Source: Oceanicella actignis
GTDB taxonomy: Bacteria > Pseudomonadota > Alphaproteobacteria > Rhodobacterales > Rhodobacteraceae
Direction: 5' to 3'
Assembly (NCBI RefSeq): GCF_008124525.1
Contig: NZ_VNHJ01000003.1
Span: 328,524-392,523, forward strand
Length of the DNA stretch: 64,000 nucleotides
Part shown: in pieces, positions 57,401 to 64,000 of the stretch
Position numbering within the stretch: position 1 is the stretch's first letter
Layout of the letters: every line of letters starts with the position of its first letter
Made by a program: the position numbers and the translations under genes
The notes under the pieces: generated by a model
The model's database searches: none
What the model saw: the letters and a program-made list of their open reading frames with translations, nothing else
What the model was told of the DNA's origin: nothing

Positions 57401-59268
57401 CCGCCGAGGCGGAAGGACATGAGCGGCAGGTTGTCCGGGCTGTCGCCCCAGGGCGTGGGCTGATGCGCGAAGGAGTCGCCCTCGCCGGCGTAAAGGAACC
57501 GGTCCGCGCCCCCGCCCGTCTGCACGCTTTGCGCGCCGTCGGCGCCCAGATAGACGTCGGCCCATCGCGTGCCGCGCACGATCTCGACGTCGCGCATGGC
57601 GCCGGCCGCGCCCGCGCCGTAGTCGATCGCGGAGGTGGCGAAATCGACCGTCGCGCCGGCGGCGGCGTCGATGACCACCGTGTCCACGCCCGCGCCGCCG
57701 TAGATCTGATCGGCGCCCTCGCCGACCACGATCAGGTCGTCGCCGTCGCCCGCATAGACCAGGTCGTCGCCGCCCTCGCCCTTGAGCGTGTCGTTCCCCG
57801 CCCCGCCGAACAGGCGGTCGTCGCCGCCGCGCCCCTCGAGCAGGTTCGCCCGCCCGTCGCCGAACAGCCAGTCCTCGCCCGCGCTTCCCACGGCGTCGGC
57901 CGAGCCGCCGTCCACATAGACGAACTGCCGGACCGCCTGCCATGGCACGTCGCCCAGCCCGGGATTGGCGAAGTTGAACAGCTCGACGTCATGGGCCCGG
58001 TCCACGCCCTCGGACATGATCGCCGCGTCCCGCGCCGCCACCTCGACCAGCAGCGGCTGGCCCAGATCCCGATCCCCCAGCAGCTTGAGGCGGTAATCCT
58101 CAATCCGGTGCAGCAGCAGCAGCCGGTCGGTCCCGCCGCGGCCGTCGATGTCGTCGTCGCCGCCGAAGCCGGCGAAGTCGTCGTCCAGGGGCGTGCCCGT
58201 CAGCGTGTCGTCGCCGTCGGTCCCGGCGACGACGAGGCTGCCGTCGGGGTTCTCCATGATCAGCGCGCCCAGATCCCGGATGGCGGGAAAGGCTACGTCG
58301 TCGGGGAACAGATCGGCGCGCAGCCCGTCGTAGAAGTCGCGCACGTCGTCGGCGAATCCCGGCGCCTCGAGCTCGACCTTCATGCGCTCCAGATTGCGCT
58401 TCATCTCGTTCATCAGGTCGGCGGCGGGGTTGAGCTGGGCGAACAGCTCGTCGATCAGATCGTCCAGCCCCGTGGCCTCCATGACCGCGTCCACCACCGG
58501 CCGGACGACGCGGTCGATCACGTCGCTGGCGGCCTCGAACGCCCAGTCCACCGGCTTGAGCGCGCGGTCGATCTCGTCCAGCGCGGGGGCGATGGGATCG
58601 AGCGCGGCGTCGATGTCGTCGAAGATCCGGTTCACGCCCGAGAAGAACGCGTAGATCTCCAGATAGACGCTGAAATCCAGCGCGGCCAGCTCTTCGCGCA
58701 GCGGCTCGGAGGCGGCCAGCGCGTCGTCCGAGTCGGCGTTCGCCTGGTCGAGGAACTCATACCATCCCTGATCGCTTTCCCCCAGGCGCTGGTCGTCCTG
58801 CAGCAGCCCCTCGCCGACCATGCGCGTCAGCAGATCCGACTTGTCCTGCATGATCTTGCGCACGCCGGCGGTCGAGACGTTGACCGTTCCGATGGTCAGC
58901 GCGATCCCGCCGATGACCGAGTTCACCGTGCTGAGCGGCGTTTCGAGCTGATCCAGAAGGCCGACGCTGCGGTCCAGCGGGTCGCCCAGCCGCTTGACCG
59001 TGAACAGCACCCCGCTTCCCAGCGGCCCCACCACGGGCAGCTTGGACAGGACGAAGGCGACCTTCTCGATCGTGTCCATCCGCCGCAGCGTGCCCGTCAT
59101 GCGCGCATGGGCCAGCTCGAGCGAGCCCGACGCCGCCCCGACCGCGCCGACGATGTTGCCGATGATGTTGAGGTCCGAGATCAGCTTGTCGGCGTTGCCG
59201 ACCGCGTGGTCGAGCTCGGAGCGCAATTCGTGAATCTGGTTGTGCGGCGCGCCCTGCTGGTGCGGCAT
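54475..59268 (-). CDS. Giant RTX calcium-binding protein with embedded sugar-binding-like module
   Basis: A 1597-residue protein without a signal peptide. Residues about 1-345 are helical, with GNIIGNIVGAVGAASGSLEL and other amphipathic runs, and no family match. RTX-type repeats then alternate with other beta segments (about 348-378, 456-525, 850-990). Residues about 990-1210 form a jelly-roll-like module (GGWNDWFNPAGPIEVWEA, then VDIDGYASPMDQIYRTLETQ and GLYRVTFAMSDR), like sugar-binding modules in other RTX proteins. About 1210-1530 are dense RTX nonapeptides. The end, GQLDASDFLF, fits a type I signal. GGAGG precedes the start. An upstream ATG at 59343 adds 25 residues, unsupported. Confidence 0.85.
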   Translation of the reverse strand: MPHQQGAPHNQIHELRSELDHAVGNADKLISDLNIIGNIVGAVGAASGSLELAHARMTGTLRRMDTIEKVAFVLSKLPVVGPLGSGVLFTVKRLGDPLDRSVGLLDQLETPLSTVNSVIGGIALTIGTVNVSTAGVRKIMQDKSDLLTRMVGEGLLQDDQRLGESDQGWYEFLDQANADSDDALAASEPLREELAALDFSVYLEIYAFFSGVNRIFDDIDAALDPIAPALDEIDRALKPVDWAFEAASDVIDRVVRPVVDAVMEATGLDDLIDELFAQLNPAADLMNEMKRNLERMKVELEAPGFADDVRDFYDGLRADLFPDDVAFPAIRDLGALIMENPDGSLVVAGTDGDDTLTGTPLDDDFAGFGGDDDIDGRGGTDRLLLLHRIEDYRLKLLGDRDLGQPLLVEVAARDAAIMSEGVDRAHDVELFNFANPGLGDVPWQAVRQFVYVDGGSADAVGSAGEDWLFGDGRANLLEGRGGDDRLFGGAGNDTLKGEGGDDLVYAGDGDDLIVVGEGADQIYGGAGVDTVVIDAAAGATVDFATSAIDYGAGAAGAMRDVEIVRGTRWADVYLGADGAQSVQTGGGADRFLYAGEGDSFAHQPTPWGDSPDNLPLMSFRLGGYEGVRVEVRADPYDDENSQARHSAKDAPNPRSGDWTVTNVDRFEGTNYGDVFYAYGFGQGATRDRIIYERYELVDGDMVFRYVKNGSIFMGGAGADVFFAAKAGSVFDGGDGFDLVNYNLDNIRYQETHTGQGVQGVEVDLSLGTAKKLQFSGAGAETLADRLIGIEGVVGTRVDDVLIGDNGANYLFGDEGGDVIRGLGGADYVDVTEQIDGDIDAGSGDDIVAMGYVERTRVDGGAGSDTLELKPGQAFRLDAWHEPDVMEEADDRTQNVSGWAVNLTEGSASSQFMQPGDADPFTHVMPVLNFENVFGTERDDILLGDANANTLTGRGGNDRLEGGAGDDALDGGAGSDILIGGDGDDFLSGGDESGVIFTDDFGDPSITRLKFFHGGWNDWFNPAGPIEVWEAVADDADPSDSPVGGTISPPAVPGTGRRGGIVDIDGYASPMDQIYRTLETQVGGLYRVTFAMSDRRSTPYPHYDPGESLEVNLNDASVLNDPTLARVMPDGSLVRPTAPGVKPGAKSGLQYLSSAAEDSWTIYQFEFTGTGEDKLAFAEVSEFVDDQGRTIALTSDGYGPLLGFVTVESLGHVDELTGGGGADVFALTPDGGEDRIRDFTPGEDKISLAAFGAAWADVSFERWNEFRWMPESTQVLVRGQVAGLVVGMLPEELGREDFILAETRSGQRSVQGTEGDDLMDGRDLFGEDGAGVAFAGGAGADELLGTDAPDQLGGGAGDDLLDGRGGDDGLEGGGGDDRLSGGAGADRIEGGQGRDALFGGKGADQLFGGRGADRAFGGGGDDALNGCEGDDRLFGQLGGDTLDGAQGRDRLFGGDGNDLLRGGDGRDALYGGRGADELRGGAGDDLLFGAEGRDLLFGGVGADRLEGGVGDDVMSGGGGGDVFVFADGHGRDVITDFAARSGAEKLDLSGVSALGTLAEALSAARQTADGVLIATGEGDSILLQGVKLGQLDASDFLF

Positions 59269-59351
59269 CCTTCCCTCCGCCTTCGAAATCGATTTGCGCC
59301 GATCGAAGGCGACCGAAAGGGGCCGGCATCCGCAACGCAACAATACCTTGC

Positions 59352-59381
59352 ATCTGACCAGTCTTGGTCACTTTGTGTCAA
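59352..59381 (-). promoter_or_regulatory. Promoter with perfect operator-like dyad for the giant RTX gene
   Basis: Read on the minus strand: -35 TTGACA (59376-59381), an 18-base spacer, -10-like TCAGAT (59352-59357). A perfect inverted repeat TGACCA-N4-TGGTCA (59355-59370) sits in the spacer and overlaps the -10. The ATG is 84 bases further. The dyad is seen directly; the -10 is weak. A repressor that blocks polymerase is the simplest reading. Confidence 0.5.
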
Positions 59382-59720
59382 CCAGAAACCATTTATTCAT
59401 CATCGAACATGGAATCGTTTCAAAGGCGCGAACTGGCGCGTGCGGCTCTTTCATTGCAATCGCGACCGCGCTGTTCATGTTGCGCATCCGCTCGAGCGGA
59501 TCGGCGCATCCGTTTGATCTTGAACGGAACGCCGGACCTGGCGAGGCATCTGCGTCACCGCCGCGCGACCACCGCCCCGCATCCGGGCGCAGGCGGCGCA
59601 AGCGACGGCGCAGGCGACGGGGCGGATGACGGCGGCGCGCATGTCGCCGGACGGCCGCGGCGGCGAATCGCCGCGCGACGGCCGCCGCCGCCCGCGCGGC
59701 CCGGAAGCCCGCGCGCGAAC

Positions 59721-59746
59721 GCCCCGGCGGCCAGCGCCGCCGGGGC
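59721..59746 (-). terminator. Hairpin downstream of copB
   Basis: A perfect eleven-pair stem, GCCCCGGCGGC/GCCGCCGGGGC, around a CAGC loop, only 6 bases after the copB stop on the minus strand. No T run follows. Confidence 0.6.
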
Positions 59747-59752
59747 GCGGGA

Positions 59753-60445
59753 TCAGAACATCAGGCGGGCGCCGATCACGAAGAACAGCGCGTCGCGCGC
59801 CTCGCCATCCTCGGCGCGCAGATCGGCCGTCCTGCCGAAGACGCGCTCGTAATGCAGCCCGACATGGGGCGAGAACAGGCGATCCACGAGGTCGTAGCGC
59901 AGCCGCGCCCCGATCTCGAGCCTCGGCCCCCAGGCGCCGAAGCCGACGGACTCGTCATCGGCCAGCGGCAGCTCGAGCTCGAGGGCCGGCTCAAGCGTGA
60001 GACGGTTGGTCAGCAATCCCTCATACTCGGCCTCGAAACGCGCGAACGGCCGATCCGAGGCGAACAGCTCGGCGTTCACCTCGAACCACTGGGGCGCGAG
60101 GCCTTGCACCCCGAGCACCCCATACGCCCTGTCGGGCCCCCTGGGGGTCGAGATCATGACCCCCGCGGCCGCGTCGAAAAAGGCCGAGATCGGAACCTGG
60201 AGCCGGGCCTGATTCCTCAGCCGCTCGAAGGCGTCGGCCTTCAGATCGTATTCGGCCTCGGACCGCCAGACGAATTCGAGCTCGTCCGAGCCCACGCTTG
60301 CGTCCAGGCTCCAGGCCAGCAGATCCGACCCATCTTTGACGCGGCGTTCAAGCCGATCGAAGCGCACGCCCCAGACGAGGGGCTCGGCGAAGGCCGGCGC
60401 AGCCGAAAGGGCGAGGGCGAGGGCCGCCATGGCATGACGCATCAT
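59753..60445 (-). CDS. copB: Copper-resistance outer-membrane protein CopB
   Basis: A 230-residue protein of the CopB/PcoB family, an outer-membrane beta-barrel that works with CopA. A signal peptide (MMRHAMAALALALSAAPAFA, 1-20) is followed by alternating aromatic strands such as WGVRFDRLERR, LEFVWRSEAEYDL and FARFEAEYEGLL, ending ALFFVIGARLMF with the terminal Phe of porins. The Met/His-rich N-terminal segment found in many CopB is missing, so copper binding may differ. I start at the ATG at 60443-60445 with GGAGG inside the copA 3' end; only 4 bases separate the genes. Confidence 0.9.
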   Translation of the reverse strand: MMRHAMAALALALSAAPAFAEPLVWGVRFDRLERRVKDGSDLLAWSLDASVGSDELEFVWRSEAEYDLKADAFERLRNQARLQVPISAFFDAAAGVMISTPRGPDRAYGVLGVQGLAPQWFEVNAELFASDRPFARFEAEYEGLLTNRLTLEPALELELPLADDESVGFGAWGPRLEIGARLRYDLVDRLFSPHVGLHYERVFGRTADLRAEDGEARDALFFVIGARLMF

Positions 60446-60449
60446 CGGT

Positions 60450-62273
60450 TCAACCTCCATGCACGGCGTCGAGGAACGCGGCCCTGGCCGTCGGGCCGCC
60501 TTCGACGACGACCTTTCGGAACATCCCCGCGGCCATGTGATAGGAAAGATGGCAGTGGAACGCCCATTCGCCGGGCGCGTCCACTTCGGTCTCCATGTAG
60601 ACGGTGGTTCCGGGCGCCACGCTGACGGTGTGCTTGGCGGGGTCGAGCGCGCCCGAGCCGGTGTCGAGGATCGACCACATGCCGTGCAGGTGCATGGGAT
60701 GGCTCATCATCGTCTCGTTGACGAACTTGAAGCGCACCCGCTCGCCGTAGCGCAGCCGGATCGGCTCGGCGTCCTCGTACTTCACGCCGTTGATGGACCA
60801 GATGTAGCGCTCCATGTTGCCGGTGAGGCGCAGCTCGATCTCCCGCGTCGCCTCGCGGTCCGGATAGAGCGGCTTGCGGGCCTTCAGGTCGGCGTAGGAG
60901 AGGAACTTGCCGCCGTTCGCCGCTTCAGGGATCAGTCCGCTGCCGGGGGCGTAGAACGGATCGCCGCCGCCCATGCCGGGCATCGAGGAGTGATCCATCC
61001 CGCCCATCGAGCCGTGATCCATGCCGGACATCTGCGAGCCGTCAGGCATCGTGTGGCTCCCGCTCATCGCGGAATGATCCATCTCCGCATCCATTGGCGT
61101 CGGATGACCGCCGATGATCTCGTCTCCGTCGGACTCGGACAGCGTGTCGGTGTTCCTCGCGCCCGCCATCGCGCCATGGTCCATCCCGGCCATGTCGCCG
61201 TGGTCCATGCCCTCCATCATGCCCATGTCCGCCATGGTCAGCAGCGGCGGTTCGCGGAGCGGCGGGATCTCCTCCGCCATGCCCTCGCGCGGGGCCAGCG
61301 TGCCGCGGGCCATCGCCGTGCGGCCCATGGACTCGGCGAGGATCGAATACGCCTTCGCCTCGGTCGGCCGCACGATCACGTCGTAGGTTTCGGCGACCGC
61401 GATGCGCAGCTCGTCCACCGTGACGGGCTGCACGTCGTTGCCGTCGGCCTGCACCACCGTCATCTTCAGGCCGGGGATGCGCACGTCGTAGTAGGTCATC
61501 GCCGAGGAGTTGATGAGCCGGAGCCGCACCCTCTCGCCCGGCTCGAAAAGCCCGGTCCAGTTCGCCTCCGGGCTCCTGCCGTTGATCATCGGGACATAGC
61601 CCTGCACGTCCTCGATGTCGGTGGGCATCATCCGCATCGCGCCCCACATCGCCCGCTCGGCCAGGGTCGCGCCAACGCCCCGTTCCGCGGCGTCGGAAAG
61701 AAAGTCGAGCAACGTCCGCTGCTTGCGGTTGTAGTAGTCCGGCATCATCTTGAGGTTGCGGAACACGCGCCCCCCGGAGTGCGGGTGCTTGTCGGTCAGC
61801 TGCACCACATAGTCGCGATCATAGCGGTAGGGTTCGCGCGCCCTGGGCTCGATGACGATGGCGCCGAACGCGCCGTCGGGCTCCTGAAAGCCCGAATGGC
61901 TGTGGAACCAGTAGGTTCCCGCCTGCCTGATCGGAAAGCGGTAGACGAAGGTCTCGCCCGGCGCGATGCCGGGAAAGCTGATGCCCGGCACGCCGTCCTG
62001 ATCGAAGGGCAGGATCAGGCCGTGCCAGTGAATCGATGTGCTTTCGGACAGGTTGTTCGTGACCCTGATGACCGCCTCCTCGCCCTCCTTGAGGCGAAGC
62101 ACCGTCGGCGTCTGGCTGCCGTTGTAGCCGATGCCGTTCTTGACGAACTTGCCGGCGTCGATCGCGATGCGATCTACGGTGATGTCATAGGTTCCGGCCG
62201 CGGCCGCCCCCGAAAGGGTCGCGGCAAGGCCGAGTCCGAGCGCGCCGGCCCGGAGCGTGCCTGCAAGAAGCAT
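60450..62273 (-). CDS. copA: Periplasmic multicopper oxidase CopA
   Basis: A 607-residue multicopper oxidase that binds and oxidises copper in the periplasm. Ligand motifs are STSIHWHGLILP, TYWFHSHSGFQEP, SHPMHLHGMW and HCHLSYHMAAGM. A Met/His-rich stretch in the second third repeats MDHGxMxG units (about 355-445), a likely copper-loading region. I start at the ATG at 62271-62273 (MLLAGTLRAGALG), with AAGGAAA upstream and a hydrophobic signal ending near AAAAG; no twin-arginine is visible in this short form, which is unusual for CopA, and a longer start upstream cannot be excluded. Confidence 0.92.
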   Translation of the reverse strand: MLLAGTLRAGALGLGLAATLSGAAAAGTYDITVDRIAIDAGKFVKNGIGYNGSQTPTVLRLKEGEEAVIRVTNNLSESTSIHWHGLILPFDQDGVPGISFPGIAPGETFVYRFPIRQAGTYWFHSHSGFQEPDGAFGAIVIEPRAREPYRYDRDYVVQLTDKHPHSGGRVFRNLKMMPDYYNRKQRTLLDFLSDAAERGVGATLAERAMWGAMRMMPTDIEDVQGYVPMINGRSPEANWTGLFEPGERVRLRLINSSAMTYYDVRIPGLKMTVVQADGNDVQPVTVDELRIAVAETYDVIVRPTEAKAYSILAESMGRTAMARGTLAPREGMAEEIPPLREPPLLTMADMGMMEGMDHGDMAGMDHGAMAGARNTDTLSESDGDEIIGGHPTPMDAEMDHSAMSGSHTMPDGSQMSGMDHGSMGGMDHSSMPGMGGGDPFYAPGSGLIPEAANGGKFLSYADLKARKPLYPDREATREIELRLTGNMERYIWSINGVKYEDAEPIRLRYGERVRFKFVNETMMSHPMHLHGMWSILDTGSGALDPAKHTVSVAPGTTVYMETEVDAPGEWAFHCHLSYHMAAGMFRKVVVEGGPTARAAFLDAVHGG

Positions 62274-62361
62274 GCGCTTGTTTCCTTGTTTTTGCCCGAA
62301 TGGGCGCGGCGTCTCGTCGCGGGGCGCCGCGCCGTGATGAGCGACAACCAAGTTGGCCGCC

Positions 62362-62919
62362 TCAGCGGCCGTGCTTGAGCTCGACTTCGCCGACCATGCC
62401 CGAGCCGTAATGGCCCGGCACGTTGCATGCGAATTCGATGGTCCCGTCCATGTGTTCGGGGAAGGTCCACACGACCTCGCCCGTCTCGCCGGGCGCGAGC
62501 AGCACGCTGTTGGGATCGTCATGCATGCCGTGCCCCATGCTTGCCTGCATGGCCTTCGCGGCCTTCATGTCGATCGAGTCCCCCTTCAGCACGCCGTGAT
62601 CCATCATCATCTGCATCTCGTCCTGATGCGCGGCGTGCATGGCGGGCGTGCCGATGTTGAACTCGTGCACGAACTCGCCGGCGTTGCGGACCTTGAAGCG
62701 GATCGTCTCGCCCGGCGCGACCTGGATCGACTCGGGTTCGAACCAGTTGTCGTGCATCACGACCTCGACGGTGCGCGCGGCGGCCGAGGCCTTGCCGGGC
62801 CGTCCGTGCGCCGCCTCGCCGTGGCCATGGCCGCCGGAATGCGCGCCGCCGGCAAGCCCCGCGGTCGGCGCGATCAGAAGCGCGGCCGCGAAGGCGCGCA
62901 GAAGATGGATCTTGTTCAT
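62362..62919 (-). CDS. Copper-binding cupredoxin
   Basis: A 185-residue secreted blue-copper-type protein. A signal peptide (about 1-23) precedes a His-rich stretch (GGHGHGEAAHG). The cupredoxin fold has VAPGETIRFKVRNAGEFVHEFNIG and FACNVPGHYGSGMVGEVEL, giving Cys, His and Met ligands plus an earlier His (VHEFNIG). A Met/His-rich insert (MHAAHQDEMQMMMDHG) lies in between. It precedes copA by 88 bases and probably buffers copper in the periplasm. GAGGA precedes the start. Confidence 0.92.
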   Translation of the reverse strand: MNKIHLLRAFAAALLIAPTAGLAGGAHSGGHGHGEAAHGRPGKASAAARTVEVVMHDNWFEPESIQVAPGETIRFKVRNAGEFVHEFNIGTPAMHAAHQDEMQMMMDHGVLKGDSIDMKAAKAMQASMGHGMHDDPNSVLLAPGETGEVVWTFPEHMDGTIEFACNVPGHYGSGMVGEVELKHGR

Positions 62920-62995
62920 GTCGTCCTCGTTGAAGCTGAAACCTTGTCTTCCCGCGACTCGGGCCGAGCCGGGACGCGGGCGCAATGACGCAAGG

Positions 62996-63346
62996 TCAGC
63001 TTCGAGGCGGCGGGGTCTGCGCCTCGGGCGACGTGCCGGAAAGATGCATGTCGGCGCTCGGCCAGCGCGGCAAGGACCTTTTCCTCGCCGCCGCCGGCAG
63101 CGCCGGGCCGCCGCGCAGGAGCAGGTTCTGACAGTGTCCTGCCGCCGTCGCGCAGTCGCGCGCATGATCCGCGGCCTCCTGCGCCCGGCAGGCCGCGCCG
63201 GCGCAATCCTCGGCGCCGGCCGCTTCATGCGCGTGGGCCGGTCGGGGGGCGTGCGCGCCGGAATGCGCGAACGCCGCGCCCGCCGCGACGGAGGCGGTCA
63301 TGACGGCGAGGACGAGAATCGCAACGAGACGGCGCAGCACGAACAT
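62996..63346 (-). CDS. Small secreted Cys/His-rich protein of the copper operon
   Basis: A 116-residue protein from the ATG at 63344-63346 (an ATG at 63353-63355 lies inside the promoter's -10). A signal peptide (LVAILVLAVMTASVAAGAA) is followed by a His/Cys-rich segment (AHSGAHAPRPAHAHE, CAGAACRAQ, CATAAGHCQ) suited to copper. No named family is recognisable by eye, though similar small proteins occur in other copper operons. It is the first gene after the CueR-type promoter and likely the first to be made on copper stress. Confidence 0.65.
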   Translation of the reverse strand: MFVLRRLVAILVLAVMTASVAAGAAFAHSGAHAPRPAHAHEAAGAEDCAGAACRAQEAADHARDCATAAGHCQNLLLRGGPALPAAARKRSLPRWPSADMHLSGTSPEAQTPPPRS

Positions 63347-63657
63347 GCGCGACATATGCGGCTTCCAGCGGGGGGAAGGTCAAGGGAGGATGGACATTTT
63401 TTCTCACCCTTCCCGCGGCGCGCCCGCCGCGCGGGCAAGGCGGCCGCCCGGCGCGCGGCCGGATTGCGCGGCGGAAGATGTCCGCGGTCCTGCACGGCAC
63501 ATCTCGCCCGGAGCCGCCATGCTTGCGTCCCTGCCGACCTGTCGCGAGACCCAGACCGCCGGGATCCAGCGCCGCATCGCCGTCAAGCACCCCTTCTTGG
63601 CCTTCGGGAGAGCCGAGATCGAGGCCCTCGCCTGGACGGCAACGATAAGGTGTTCTC
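63347..63657. other. Region between copper promoter and IS element
   Basis: About 300 bases upstream of the copper operon. It holds the CueR-type promoter and otherwise no supportable gene. No MerR regulator gene is present, so the regulator must be elsewhere, perhaps beyond the insertion sequence. Confidence 0.6.
63353..63383 (-). promoter_or_regulatory. MerR/CueR-type copper-responsive promoter
   Basis: Minus-strand reading: -35 TTGACC (63378-63383), a 19-base spacer, -10 CATATG (63353-63358). The spacer holds the dyad CTTCC-N7-GGAAG, the same arms and gap as the CueR site of the E. coli copA promoter, and 19 bases is the long spacer typical of MerR activators. The predicted start of transcription falls at or beside the ATG at 63344-63346. 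Confidence 0.75.
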
Positions 63658-64000
63658 TTAACCTTCTTGACTGACGAATGACATGACGGTTTCGATGGGG
63701 CGTCTGCCCTGGTTTCGGTAGCCCAGATGCGGGCGCTCGGTATTGTAGTGCACCAGCCAGGCGTCGAGGTCGGCCTGCAGCGCTTCCACGGTCTCGTAAA
63801 AGGTCTCGCGCATCTTCACCCGGAAGAACTCGTCCAGCACAGTGCGGTTGAAGCGCTCGACGAAGCCGTTCGTCTTGGGGCTGCGGACCTTCGTTCGGCG
63901 GTGCTCGATGTCGTTCAGGTCGAGGTAGAGCTCGTAGGGGTGGTTCTCGGTGCCGCAGAACTCGCGACCATTGTCCGTCAGCACGGCCTTCACCGGCAGA
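63651..64000. mobile_element. End of an IS481-type insertion sequence
   Basis: One end of an element that continues past the window. Its edge is probably near 63651, where a TGTTCTCTTAACC sequence begins with TGT as IS481 ends do and contains the transposase stop. The other end and the target duplication are outside the window. Confidence 0.65.
63658..64000 (-). CDS. IS481-family transposase, C-terminal part (cut by window edge)
   Basis: The last 113 residues of an integrase-type transposase. The second catalytic Asp is in AVLTDNGREFCG, and the catalytic Glu is in TNGFVERFNRTVLDEFF. The end, WLVHYNTERPHLGYRNQGRRP, is the family's usual C-terminal signature. The first part, including the helix-turn-helix and first Asp, lies beyond position 64000, so it cannot be told whether the gene is intact. 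Confidence 0.9.
   Translation of the reverse strand, partial: LPVKAVLTDNGREFCGTENHPYELYLDLNDIEHRRTKVRSPKTNGFVERFNRTVLDEFFRVKMRETFYETVEALQADLDAWLVHYNTERPHLGYRNQGRRPIETVMSFVSQEG

Larger units (their letters stand above)
59269..59752. other. RTX promoter region, relatively AT-rich
   Basis: About 480 bases between copB and the RTX gene. The part from about 59340 to 59500 is clearly less GC-rich than its surroundings and carries the RTX promoter and dyad, listed separately; the copB-end hairpin is near 59721. No gene is supported. Confidence 0.65.

Noticed and set aside
54211..59517. A 1768-residue open frame on the plus strand opposite the giant RTX gene
   Set aside because: Antisense to dense GGxGxDxLx codons, which read Val/Ala/Ala-rich in reverse, with no domain or ribosome-binding site. 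It is a product of GC-rich repeats.
63404..63586. Small ORF between the copper promoter and the IS element
   Set aside because: No ribosome-binding site, no recognised family and unlike coding composition.

Overview
The window is very GC-rich alphaproteobacterial chromosome, most likely from the Rhodobacterales. The signs are a regB/senC/regA redox-signalling locus, a DivL-like PAS pseudokinase with a CtrA-type box, a ccmE-ccmF-ccmH chain behind argC, and small families typical of that order (DUF4169, DUF2927). GC content is so high that stop codons are rare. Many very long open frames on the wrong strand are artefacts, and several start sites had to be chosen from ribosome-binding sites and family lengths.

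Layout, left to right. Positions 1-7110: the start of a RodZ-like gene, a MarR-family regulator, the DivL-like pseudokinase, regB, and (divergent) senC and regA. Positions 7508-13331: a class II aldolase, the tungstate transporter tupBCA, aroQ and a secreted beta-helix protein. Positions 13512-19757: a dapF-mtaB-ftsY-EamA operon and a divergent PLP decarboxylase. Positions 19822-27784: one operon running argC, ccmE, an isoquinoline-oxidoreductase-like pair (iorA/iorB type), ccmF, ccmH and an enoyl-CoA hydratase. Positions 27923-31547: two tiny regulatory-type genes, ccdA, a SoxX-like cytochrome with huge disordered segments, and a divergent tusA. Positions 31688-35490: an RTX calcium-binding protein and a ChaN-type lipoprotein. 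Positions 35887-42539: a complete livHMGF/livK-type ABC operon with an embedded acyl-CoA ligase. Positions 43382-46682: two DUF2927 lipoproteins and a secreted esterase. Positions 46929-54172: leuC, hslVU, hisBHAFE and tRNA-Arg(CCG). Positions 54475-64000: a giant RTX protein, a copper-resistance operon and the end of an IS481-type element.

Several themes link the genes. RegB/RegA is a redox-sensing regulator, and the ccm genes, ccdA, the SoxX-like protein and senC all serve respiratory or redox protein maturation. The tungstate transporter and the molybdo-enzyme pair are a possible metal-cofactor theme, but they are in different operons. The liv-type operon probably imports a carboxylate that its own ligase activates to the CoA ester.

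The right-hand 10 kb looks like accessory DNA. It begins beside a tRNA-Arg gene, has visibly less extreme GC in places, carries a large RTX protein whose promoter holds a perfect operator-like dyad, and carries a copper operon with a textbook MerR/CueR-type promoter that seems to produce a leaderless mRNA. It ends in an insertion sequence. I did not find CRISPR arrays, rRNA, prophage genes or an obvious defence system. The most promising unusual items are the DivL-like pseudokinase with a CtrA box, the disordered SoxX-like cytochrome, the iorAB insertion inside the ccm operon, and the RTX/copper region next to the tRNA.
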